From WHSM01 sp050701635 (GTDB lineage: Bacteria; Actinomycetota; Actinomycetes; Mycobacteriales; Micromonosporaceae), in NCBI GenBank assembly GCA_050701635.1, contig JBOGDF010000043.1, forward strand, positions 1 through 22,091: a DNA stretch of 22,091 bases, read 5' to 3'. Made by a program: the position numbers and the translations under genes. This document shows, piece after piece, positions 8,088 through 14,160 of this stretch. Position 1 is the stretch's first letter. The number at the start of each line of letters is the position of its first letter. The notes under the pieces were generated by a model, which saw only the letters and a program-made list of their open reading frames with translations, searched no databases and was not told where the DNA came from.

Positions 8088-8429
8088 TTAGAGCCGGTCC
8101 GCCGGGCGCTCCCGGACGACGCCGGCGCCGGTCGCGTCGACGGCTCCCGACTCGACCTGCATGAGCAGCACCGGCGCGTGGTGCCGGGCGAGCGCGGCCT
8201 GCGAACGCGGTGTCCGCCACACCTTCGACACCAGGAACTCGGCGAACGCCGCGGCCTCACCGGTCGTGTCGAAGTCGAGCTCGACGTACACGTGCAGCGG
8301 GTCCTCCATCTGGCGCGTGACCCGCCAGCGCCGTACGCCCATCCTGGTCCGTACAGCCGCGTACGCGTCGAACGCCGCCTTCCATAGGTGGAAGTCCGTC
8401 ACGCTGTTCTCGATACGGAGAGTGGTCAT
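8088..8429 (-). CDS. Small dimeric alpha/beta-barrel protein (ABM-like)
   Basis: A 113-residue soluble protein beginning MTTLRIENSVTDFHLWKAAFDAY. It has the beta-alpha-beta layout of antibiotic-biosynthesis-monooxygenase-like ferredoxin folds: a first strand, a helix with W/F, RRWRVTRQMEDPLHVYVELDF in the middle, and a helix EAAAFAEFL. Such proteins are often annotated as hypothetical or cyclase-like, and no catalytic residues are obvious. It is divergent from the LuxR gene at 8518 with 88 bases between them, and lies 73 bases upstream of the secreted PD40 gene on the same strand. The divergent LuxR protein may regulate it. The fold is fairly sure and the function unknown. Confidence 0.72.
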   Translation of the reverse strand: MTTLRIENSVTDFHLWKAAFDAYAAVRTRMGVRRWRVTRQMEDPLHVYVELDFDTTGEAAAFAEFLVSKVWRTPRSQAALARHHAPVLLMQVESGAVDATGAGVVRERPADRL

Positions 8430-8517
8430 ACACGGACCGTAGAACGGCTGCGCGGCCGGAAGTATCCCCAGGATTGGGTGGATCGGCTTAGCCTTCCCTC
8501 ATGGGGCGGCAGCCGTC

Positions 8518-9597
8518 GTGACGGGGCGACACGACGATCAGCACGACCGTATCGAGCGGATCGCCCAGCGCGACCTCGACGCCAGGGAGCTGCGGATCCG
8601 GCTGATCGCCGAGCTGTGTACGGCGGTCCGGTTCGACGCATACGCCTGGCTGATGATCGACCCGCTCAGCCTGGTCGGTACGGCGCCGCTGGTCGACGTG
8701 CCGGTGCCACCGCCGCTGCAGGCCCACGTACCCGACTACATCCGCGGCAAGTACCTCACCACGGTGAACCGGTGGACCACCCTGCGCCGCGAGTCGCGAC
8801 ACGTCGCGACGCTGGTCGACGCGACCGGCGGCGACCTGGCCCGCAGCCTGATGTGGCGCGAGGTGCAACGGCCACTCGGCGTGGTTGACGTCGCCACCGT
8901 CGTGTTCTGCGACCGGTTCGGCTGCTGGGGGAACCTCGATCTGTGGCGGATGCACCCGGCGGCCGCCTTCCAGCCGGCGGAGCTGCGGTTTCTGGAAACC
9001 AACGCGCCGGCGGTCACGGCGGGGCTGCGCGCCGCCCAGGCCCGTACCTTCAACCAGCCAAGCTCCGGCGCGGACCGGCCCGCTCCCGCGGTGCTGGTGC
9101 TCGGACCGCGGCTTCGCGTACGCAGCCAGACCGCGGGCGCCAGCGAGCGGCTGTCGGCGCTGAATCCGCCGGATCCCGCCGACCCGGCGGCACCACCAAC
9201 GGTCCCGGCCGCAGCGCTCAACGTAGCCGCCCAGCTGCTCGCCCGTGAGGCGAGCGTGGACGACCACCCGGCGGTCGCCAGAGTGCATCTCGCCGGCGGC
9301 CGGTGGCTCACGGTCAAGGCGGACCGGCTGGGCGACCCACCCGACAGCGACATCGCGGTGACGATCGAAGAGACGTCGCCAACCGACCGACTGGAGCTGT
9401 TCGCCCGCGCTCACGGGTTGAGTCCCCGGGAACGAGACGTACTGTTCCATGTCGCGGCGGGCGACAACTCGAAGACCATCGCCCGGCAGCTTTACCTGTC
9501 GGAGCACACCGTCAACGACCACGTGAAGTCCGTCCTGGCGAAGACCGGCGCCCGGACGCGGCAGCTTCTGCTCTCGCGCGCGCTCGGCACTACCTGA
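8518..9597 (+). CDS. LuxR-family regulator with N-terminal sensor domain
   Basis: A 359-residue regulator. Residues 20-180 look like a GAF-type sensor (IAELCTAVRFDAYAWLMIDP, then VFCDRFGCWGNLDLWR). Residues 298-355 form a LuxR-type HTH (HGLSPRERDVLFHVAAGD, SKTIARQLYLSEHTVNDHVK). This layout is common in actinobacterial one-component regulators of small-molecule responses. The start is a GTG at 8518. It has no clear Shine-Dalgarno site, and a six-codon ORF (ATG at 8501, TGA at 8519-8521) ends inside the start codon, so translation may be coupled to it. It is divergent from the small barrel protein gene. The NUDIX remnant follows right after its stop. Confidence 0.85.
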   Translation: MTGRHDDQHDRIERIAQRDLDARELRIRLIAELCTAVRFDAYAWLMIDPLSLVGTAPLVDVPVPPPLQAHVPDYIRGKYLTTVNRWTTLRRESRHVATLVDATGGDLARSLMWREVQRPLGVVDVATVVFCDRFGCWGNLDLWRMHPAAAFQPAELRFLETNAPAVTAGLRAAQARTFNQPSSGADRPAPAVLVLGPRLRVRSQTAGASERLSALNPPDPADPAAPPTVPAAALNVAAQLLAREASVDDHPAVARVHLAGGRWLTVKADRLGDPPDSDIAVTIEETSPTDRLELFARAHGLSPRERDVLFHVAAGDNSKTIARQLYLSEHTVNDHVKSVLAKTGARTRQLLLSRALGTT

Positions 9598-9599
9598 CC

Positions 9600-9806
9600 G
9601 GGACCTCTTGTCCTGCCGTCAGGCCAGGAGATCAACCGGCTACTTCGTGTGGGAGTCGCCGGACATCGCCACCGTGGTCCCGGTCACCCCGGACGAGAGA
9701 TTCGTGCTGTGCCGCCAGTACCGGCACACCGTCGGCAAGGTGGTGCTGCCGTTCCCCGCCGGCGGAGTCGATGACCGGGAGTCCGCCGAGGACGCGGCCC
9801 GGACGG
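9600..9806 (+). pseudogene. NUDIX hydrolase fragment
   Basis: The translation reads LPSGQEI, then after a one-base shift near 9633 YFVWESPDIATVVPVTPD, FVLCRQYRHTVG, VLPFPAGGVDD and ESAEDAAR. This is the N-terminal part of an ADP-ribose-pyrophosphatase-type NUDIX protein up to the first residues of the NUDIX box (G-x5-E). The catalytic REXXEE part never follows; homology stops near 9806, about 40 bases before the repeat copy. The left edge touches the LuxR stop. Both ends and the frameshift show a dead fragment. Confidence 0.7.
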
Positions 9807-9845
9807 TCACCACCTCGCCGGACCGGCGCGAGCGGGAGAACACCT

Positions 9846-10045
9846 CGTCGCCGTTGACGTCAGCATCCCCGGCGCTGGTGCAGTCGGCGGCGGCCGGCGT
9901 CGACGCGGCGGACGCGGAGACCTGCGGCGCGATCAGAAATCCGAGCGCTGCCGCGGCGGCGATCAGCGGTTTGCACACGATCATGGCGGCTCCCGAAAGT
10001 CCCTGCCGCAGCACTTCCCGGGCGCCGCCCTCGCCGACCTGGCCG
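9846..10045 (-). repeat. Inverted, circularly permuted copy of the FG-GAP gene 5' region
   Basis: Bases 9846-10003 on the minus strand match 14234-14391 at 155 of 158 positions (signal peptide and first residues of the FG-GAP protein). Bases 10000-10045 match 14483-14528 at 46 of 46. In this copy the internal segment comes before the gene start, joined through a shared GGGA. That is the junction expected from a 291-bp tandem duplication or circle of 14234-14524. The copy is in reading frame across the join but runs out into antisense NUDIX sequence, so no functional protein is expected. Confidence 0.85.
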
Positions 10046-10113
10046 AGGAACCGCCGCGCCAGATCGGGCGAGGTGGCCGCAGCACGGTACAGCTCGACCT
10101 CCAGCGGGGTCAT
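10046..10113 (-). pseudogene. Orphan gene start fused to the repeat copy
   Basis: An ATG at 10113 with GGAGG close upstream starts MTPLEVELYRAAATSPD and continues in frame into the permuted FG-GAP copy, giving a chimeric 157-codon frame that ends at 9640. I recognise no family in the first 23 residues. The upstream frame (FRWTDRLARAEA) also looks coding and overlaps promoter element P1, so the true start of the original gene is uncertain. Confidence 0.4.
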
Positions 10114-10151
10114 CGCCTCCGCCCGCGCCAGCCGGTCGGTCCACCGAAAAG

Positions 10152-10183
10152 TGTGGTAGTCCGGGCCACGTATGCCTCCTACC
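10152..10183 (+). promoter_or_regulatory. Bipartite promoter element P1 (ECF operon)
   Basis: TGTGGTAG (10152-10159), 16 bases, then CTCCTACC (10176-10183), preceded by GAAAAG and followed by GGTGG. The same arrangement with the same spacing occurs three more times in the locus. It lies 28 bases before the start of the small membrane protein gene that leads the sigma-factor operon, so it is likely autoregulatory. The assignment to the local ECF factor is inferred. Confidence 0.65.
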
Positions 10184-10211
10184 GGTGGAAGGCCATATCG
10201 AGGAGGGTGTC

Positions 10212-10586
10212 ATGAGCCGGAGCAGATTTCTGATCTCCACGGTCCTGCTGTCGTTGCTGCCGTTGGGGCTGCTGTTCGGCGCGGGGTTCGTGTACTGGCA
10301 GCAGACGAACGGTACGCCGGCGACCGCCACGATCGTCGCCTGCGACGGGGGCCGGCACGGCCAGGTGTGCCGCGGCAACTGGACCGGTGGCGTCACGGGA
10401 GAGGGCATCGTGGAGGGCGCCAACCCGGGTGACGAGGGTAGGACGATGGAGGTGCGGGTCTCCGGCGGCCGGGCGTACACCTTGTCGTTGCGGCTGCCGG
10501 TCATCCTGCTGGTCGCTGCGCTGATCTTCGGCGCGATGGTCGTGTACACGACGGTGGGCAATGCCCGGCAGGCGCGGCGGCACTAG
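10212..10586 (+). CDS. Small two-span membrane protein, DUF3592-like
   Basis: A 124-residue protein with one transmembrane segment near residues 7-30 (FLISTVLLSLLPLGLLFGAG), a loop of about 60 residues containing two cysteines (IVACDGG, QVCRGNW), and a second segment near 95-116 (LPVILLVAALIFGAMVVY). The layout resembles DUF3592 proteins, whose function is unknown. AGGAGGG at 10201-10207 fixes the ATG. It is the first gene after P1 and lies 10 bases upstream of the sigma-factor gene, so it is almost certainly co-transcribed. It could take part in sensing or in holding the membrane-bound sigma factor, but nothing in the sequence shows this. Confidence 0.8.
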   Translation: MSRSRFLISTVLLSLLPLGLLFGAGFVYWQQTNGTPATATIVACDGGRHGQVCRGNWTGGVTGEGIVEGANPGDEGRTMEVRVSGGRAYTLSLRLPVILLVAALIFGAMVVYTTVGNARQARRH

Positions 10587-10596
10587 CATTCCGCGC

Positions 10597-12042
10597 ATGG
10601 ACGAAGCCGTCACCGATGCTGCCATCGTGGCGCGGCTGCGCGACGGTGACCCCACCGGGCTGTCGCAGCTCTACGACCGGTACGCAGCCCGGCTGTACGC
10701 CTTCTGCGTGACGGTGCTGCGCGACCGCGGTACGGCGCAAGATGTCGTTCAGGATGTGCTGATCATCGCGTACCAGCGGGTGGGGCAGCTGCGCGATCCG
10801 CAGCGACTGCGTTCCTGGCTGTACGCGGTGGCCCGCAACGAGTGCCTGCGTCAGCTGCGCTCCGCGCGGCCGGCGGTCGAGCTTGAGGCGGCCGGTGACG
10901 TGGCGGCGGAGCTGCCGGATCCGGCGGTTGGCGTACACAGCAGGGAACTGCAGCGGCTGGTGTGGCGCGCGGCGGAGGGGCTCAACCCGCGGGAGCGGGC
11001 CGCGATCGAGTTGTCGGTACGTCACGGCCTGTCGGGGCGGGAGCTCGCCGACGCACTCGGGGTGACGGTCAACCATGCGCAGACCCTCCTGGCGCGTGCC
11101 CGTGAGCAGTTGGAACGCGGCTTGTCAGCGCTGTTGATCGGCGGTGCGCCACGTGGCGACTGCGCGGAGCTGGCGGCGATCGTGGCTGGCTGGGACGGGC
11201 GGCTGACCGTACTGATGCGCAAGCGAATCAGCCGGCACGTCGAGGCGTGCGCCGCGTGCACCGCGCGCAAGCGGCACGAGGTGAGCGCCACCGCACTGCT
11301 GGCCGCGACGCCGCTGCCGGTGCTGCCGCTGCTGCCCGCCGAGCTGGGACGCACCTTCGAGGAGCACGCCGCGACGCCGGATCCGGCGCTGGTACGCCGT
11401 GCCGGCCCGTACGACCGCTCCGGGTTCCCGACCGACCGACGCCGGCGCCGCGCCTGGTACGCCGCGGCGGGGATCGTCCTGGTGCTGCTACTGGGGACCG
11501 GCGCGGTGGGCCGGTGGTGGACGCCGGACGTGCCGCTGCTCGCCGGCGGCCCGGCCAACTCGGCACCGGCCGCCCCGGGCACCGGTTCGCCAGTCCCACG
11601 GGTGCGCGGCTCGGAGACCCCGTCGCCCACCGTCTCCGCGGCGCCGGGCAAGTCGGCGAGCCCGGGCGGTCCGGCCCCCGTCACCGGTGGCCCGACCACG
11701 TCCGGCCCGACCCAGCCCGGCGCGACCACAAAGCCGCCACCGGCGCCGGGGACGGTCAGCTTCGGTGACAACCCGGTCGCGCTCGGCCCGCTGTACGAGA
11801 AGACCACCACGGTCACCGCCAGCGGTGGCCCGGTGACCTGGACCGCCGCGCCGGGTCCGGGATGGGAGAGCTGGCTGTCGATCAGCCCCAGTTCGCGCAC
11901 CCTCGCCGCTGGCGAGTCCGTGACCGTGACGATCACGCTGACCCGGCACAACAAGGATCCGGGCAACGGCACCATCGTGTTCACCGTCAAGGGCGGCGGG
12001 ACGAAGACGCTGAACGTGACGTGGAGCAAGCCGATCGGGTGA
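10597..12042 (+). CDS. ECF sigma factor fused to ZAS anti-sigma domain, membrane span and exported domain
   Basis: A 481-residue protein. Residues 8-90 are sigma region 2 (YDRYAARLYAFC, DVVQDVLIIAYQ, RLRSWLYAVARNECLR). Residues 115-175 are region 4 (LNPRERAAIELSVRHGLSG, ELADALGVTVNHAQTLLAR). Next is a zinc-associated anti-sigma signature, C189-x24-H214-x3-C218-x2-C221. One membrane span follows at 285-307 (AAAGIVLVLLLGTGAVG), then a Pro/Thr/Ser-rich stalk (about 310-385) and a C-terminal Ig/BACON-like domain (386-481; WLSISPSSRTLAAGESVTV). The sigma part would be cytoplasmic and the last domain outside, so activity probably needs release by proteolysis or a conformational signal. I chose the ATG at 10597 because MDEAVTDAAIVARLRDGD is the normal family start; it lacks a good ribosome site and probably relies on coupling to the gene ending 10 bases earlier. 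ECF proteins with such C-terminal extensions are known in Actinobacteria. The signal is unknown. Confidence 0.9.
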   Translation: MDEAVTDAAIVARLRDGDPTGLSQLYDRYAARLYAFCVTVLRDRGTAQDVVQDVLIIAYQRVGQLRDPQRLRSWLYAVARNECLRQLRSARPAVELEAAGDVAAELPDPAVGVHSRELQRLVWRAAEGLNPRERAAIELSVRHGLSGRELADALGVTVNHAQTLLARAREQLERGLSALLIGGAPRGDCAELAAIVAGWDGRLTVLMRKRISRHVEACAACTARKRHEVSATALLAATPLPVLPLLPAELGRTFEEHAATPDPALVRRAGPYDRSGFPTDRRRRRAWYAAAGIVLVLLLGTGAVGRWWTPDVPLLAGGPANSAPAAPGTGSPVPRVRGSETPSPTVSAAPGKSASPGGPAPVTGGPTTSGPTQPGATTKPPPAPGTVSFGDNPVALGPLYEKTTTVTASGGPVTWTAAPGPGWESWLSISPSSRTLAAGESVTVTITLTRHNKDPGNGTIVFTVKGGGTKTLNVTWSKPIG

Positions 12043-12075
12043 CCGGCGCCGCGGCTTCGCACCGCGGCGCCGGTC
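12041..12075. terminator. Bidirectional hairpin terminator between convergent genes
   Basis: GACCGGCGCCGCGG (12041-12054) and CCGCGGCGCCGGTC (12062-12075) form a perfect 14-bp stem with a 7-base loop. It starts at the sigma-factor stop codon and ends 7 bases before the stop of the convergent secreted-protein gene. There is no T tract, as is usual in actinomycetes. Confidence 0.75.
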
Positions 12076-12082
12076 CCGGGCG

Positions 12083-12490
12083 TCAGTAGTAGCCGTACAC
12101 GTTGGGGGTCTCGGCGCTCCACCCGGTGGACGAGCCGACGCGCGCGTAGATCTCGTCGCGGCCCTCCGGGTCCTCGTTGAGGGCCCTCTTCCAGACGACG
12201 TTGCAGGAGCCGAAGTCGCCGTAGTACGCCTCGCCGCTGCCGATCACGCCGAGGTAGTCGTCGAAGTAGACGTCGTCGCCGTACAGGCGCCATCCGACCG
12301 TGGTCTGGCGGGTGTTCGTGTCGTAGTGGCCGGACACGCACACCAGGTAGTTGCCCGGCTCGTCGGCGACCGGCGTGATCGTCAGCTTGGCGTAGCTGGC
12401 CGCGTACGCCGGGCCGGCCGCAGCGACGATCCCGGACGCCATCACCGCCGCGACCAGCGTCACCGCACCGAGTGCTCTTCGGATACCCAT
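12083..12490 (-). CDS. Small secreted protein of unknown function
   Basis: A 135-residue protein with a Sec signal peptide (RRALGAVTLVAAVMASGIVA, cleavage after AYA near residue 30). The mature part of about 105 residues is likely a compact beta fold rich in acidic and aromatic residues (GWRLYGDDVYFDDYLG, YYGDFGSCNVVWK, ALNEDPEGRDEIYARVG). It has two cysteines (YLVCVSG, GSCNVVW) that could pair. I recall similar short secreted actinobacterial proteins with a NEDxxGxDEIYA core, none with a known role. The ATG at 12490 has GGAAGG upstream. Promoter P2 lies 71 bases upstream, with two hairpins in the leader, which places the gene in the proposed ECF regulon. It converges on the sigma-factor gene. 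Confidence 0.82.
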   Translation of the reverse strand: MGIRRALGAVTLVAAVMASGIVAAAGPAYAASYAKLTITPVADEPGNYLVCVSGHYDTNTRQTTVGWRLYGDDVYFDDYLGVIGSGEAYYGDFGSCNVVWKRALNEDPEGRDEIYARVGSSTGWSAETPNVYGYY

Positions 12491-12506
12491 GGAGAACCTT
12501 CCGATC

Positions 12507-12554
12507 CGCGGCCGTGTCCCGGCCGCGCGTCGGGCGGGGCTCTGCTGCCCCGCC
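12507..12554 (-). promoter_or_regulatory. Two hairpins in the 5' leader of the small secreted protein
   Basis: On the transcribed minus strand, GGCGGGGC pairs with GCCCCGCC (12533-12554, 8 bp, 6-base loop). Then CGCGGCCG pairs with CGGCCGCG (12507-12527, 8 bp, 5-base loop), ending about 5 bases before the ribosome site. They fill most of the 71-base leader after P2. They could stabilise the transcript or limit translation; this is inferred. Confidence 0.5.
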
Positions 12555-12561
12555 GTACACC

Positions 12562-12593
12562 GGTAGGAGCGCGGAGCCGCCCGGGCTACCACA
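12562..12593 (-). promoter_or_regulatory. Bipartite promoter element P2 (leftward secreted protein)
   Basis: On the minus strand TGTGGTAG (12593-12586), 16 bases, CTCCTACC (12569-12562), preceded by GAAACC and followed by GGTGTACGG. It is back to back with P3: the two upstream halves form the dyad CTACCACA-N15-TGTGGTAG. Confidence 0.68.
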
Positions 12594-12608
12594 GGTTTCG
12601 GCGGAAGT

Positions 12609-12640
12609 TGTGGTAGCTCCCCGCGTCGGCGACTCCTGCT
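12609..12640 (+). promoter_or_regulatory. Bipartite promoter element P3 (rightward secreted protein)
   Basis: TGTGGTAG (12609-12616), 16 bases, CTCCTGCT (12633-12640), preceded by GGAAGT and followed by GGTGTACGG. The downstream half differs from P1, P2 and P4 at two bases. A GGGGGC-GCC-GCCCCC hairpin (12648-12662) begins 8 bases after it, so the transcript would start with a stem. The gene start at 12681 is 40 bases downstream. Confidence 0.65.
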
Positions 12641-12680
12641 GGTGTACGGGGGCGCCGCCCCCGACGGAGAAGGAGGAACC

Positions 12681-13547
12681 ATGGACGCATCACGGAGCCG
12701 GGTACGGCGTCTCGTACTCGCGCTGTCCGGCGCGGTGACGGCGATCGTGCTGGCGGTCGCCTCGCCCGCCCACGCCGCAGTGCAGGGGCTGCAACTGGTG
12801 TGGAGCGAGAGCGACTACTCCTCGACCTGGTGGCGCAGCCCCGACGCGTACTGCCCGTCCGGCAAGTCGCTGGTAGGGATGGGCACGTGGCTGGACTACA
12901 ACGACAACATCCTGTTCCGCGGCCTGGTCCCGATCCAGGGCAATGCCAGCAACCCGATCGGCGCCCAGGCGGCGGCCCACGAGGGGCTCAACGGCACCGC
13001 GCAGCAGTGGCGGCAGACCACGTACGCGATCTGCGGTTACACCCCGTCCGGGCTGGTGAAGATCGAGTCCGGCAGTCCGTCCTCGTCGACCAACCTCAAG
13101 ACCTGGACCGCGAGCTGCCCGTCGGGCAAGAAGGTCCTCGGCGCCGGCGGCACCGTCCACTACGGCGACGGCCGGGTGAAGGTCGACGAGATCCGCCCCA
13201 ACGAAACCCTCGACCAGGTGACCGTCACCGCCTCGGAGGACCAGTACGGCACCGGTGAAAGCTGGTCGGTGCGGGCGTACGCGATCTGCGCGTACCCGCC
13301 GCCGGGGCTGGTGCGGGTCAGGTCGGCGGTCAGCAACGGCTGGAACCGCTCGGTCGGGGTCAGCTGCCCGTCGGAGAAGGTGCTGCTGTCCGTCGCCGGT
13401 GGCGTGACCGCCAACGACATGCGCCGGCTGCGCGTCACCCATCTCTACCCCTTCGACACCGACGCCGCCGAGGCGGAGGTACGTACGAACAGCACCAGCG
13501 GCCTCACCGGTGAGGTGCGCGCGTACGCCATCTGCGCCGACGGCTGA
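12681..13547 (+). CDS. Secreted three-repeat cysteine protein
   Basis: A 288-residue exported protein. The signal peptide is clear (VRRLVLALSGAVTAIVLAVA, cleavage after AHA near residue 33). The mature part has three repeats of about 80 residues, each with CPSGK or CPSEK near its start and AYAIC near its end (SPDAYCPSGKSLVG to TYAICGYTP; SCPSGKKVLGAGG to AYAICAYPP; SCPSEKVLLSVAGG to AYAICADG). The six cysteines fall as one pair per repeat, which suggests a disulfide per module. I know of similar repeats in actinobacterial hypothetical proteins but of no function. AAGGAGGA at 12670-12677 fixes the start. P3 drives it, and the hairpin at 13561-13590 ends the transcript. Confidence 0.85.
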   Translation: MDASRSRVRRLVLALSGAVTAIVLAVASPAHAAVQGLQLVWSESDYSSTWWRSPDAYCPSGKSLVGMGTWLDYNDNILFRGLVPIQGNASNPIGAQAAAHEGLNGTAQQWRQTTYAICGYTPSGLVKIESGSPSSSTNLKTWTASCPSGKKVLGAGGTVHYGDGRVKVDEIRPNETLDQVTVTASEDQYGTGESWSVRAYAICAYPPPGLVRVRSAVSNGWNRSVGVSCPSEKVLLSVAGGVTANDMRRLRVTHLYPFDTDAAEAEVRTNSTSGLTGEVRAYAICADG

Positions 13548-13560
13548 CCGCCCGCGTACA

Positions 13561-13590
13561 GGGCCGCCCTCCGAACTGCGAGGGCGGCCC
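13561..13590 (+). terminator. Hairpin terminator after the three-repeat gene
   Basis: GGGCCGCCCT (13561-13570) and AGGGCGGCCC (13581-13590) form a perfect 10-bp stem with a 10-base loop, 14 bases after the stop codon. No T tract follows. Confidence 0.72.
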
Positions 13591-13610
13591 TGCCGCGTCA
13601 CGGGAAATCA

Positions 13611-14044
13611 GTGGTAGTCGCGGGGGCCACCGACGACCTGCGTGGCAACGCGACGAGCTGGCAGAGCGGCGTGCCGTTCGGCGGCTGGACGGTGCAGATG
13701 GACGGGCTGCGTACCAACGAGAAGCTGGAAACGGTGCGGTTGCCCGACGGCGCTCCGTTGGTGGGGCTGGCCAGCCCGCTCGACAACACCTGGGCCAACG
13801 GCCGCGGCATCGACCTGTGCTACGAGCCCGGCAAGGACACCACCTGCGTTCGCTGCACACCGTCCAGAGCGGCAACCCCGACGTGGCCGGGAAGGTCCAG
13901 TTCCGGCCGAAGGCAGACGGGATCCAGGACGTCACGTACGTCAACTACAACGACTGGCAGGTGCGGCGGGTCAACCTCTGCCGCAACGTGGTCAACCCCG
14001 GCGGACTGGTCACCGATCCACCAGACTGCCCCGTAAGAACTTGA
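13611..14044 (+). pseudogene. Remnant of a secreted-type protein: no 5' end, one frameshift
   Basis: The frame from 13611 encodes VVAGATDDLRGNATSWQ, GVPFGGWTVQMDGLRTNEK and GRGIDLCYEPGKDTT. After a one-base shift near 13843-13848 another frame continues LRSLHTVQSGNPDV, VTYVNYNDWQVRRVNLC to a TGA at 14042-14044. Together they give about 143 residues that look like the mature part of an exported beta-rich protein. There is no ribosome site or signal peptide; the sequence starts about 20 bases after the preceding terminator, next to a half copy of the promoter motif (GAAATCAGTGGTAG, 13604-13617). A deletion probably removed the rest of the promoter and the gene start. I do not recognise the family. 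Confidence 0.6.
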
Positions 14045-14090
14045 GCCGGCACCGACCGGCGTCACGCCGCGACCGACGACCACAGAAAGT

Positions 14091-14122
14091 TGTGGTAGTT
14101 GGCCGCGGCGGCGGCTCCTACC
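14091..14122 (+). promoter_or_regulatory. Bipartite promoter element P4 (leader ORF and FG-GAP gene)
   Basis: TGTGGTAG (14091-14098), 16 bases, CTCCTACC (14115-14122), preceded by GAAAGT and followed by GGTAGC. It lies 38 bases before the ATG at 14161 and reads into the FG-GAP gene, putting that gene under the same control as the sigma-factor operon. Confidence 0.65.
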
Positions 14123-14160
14123 GGTAGCAGATCACCAGGAACTACCGCAGGAGGCTCGCC

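Noticed and set aside
9608..10159. 183-codon frame as an intact NUDIX-like protein
   Set aside because: Only the first third is NUDIX-like; the rest is antisense to the repeat copy and to the orphan gene start, so the frame is a chimera.
11022..12560. A 512-codon open frame on the minus strand
   Set aside because: It runs antisense through the ECF fusion gene and through the terminator; its end is Pro/Gly/Ser-rich shadow sequence. The real minus-strand gene there is 12083-12490.
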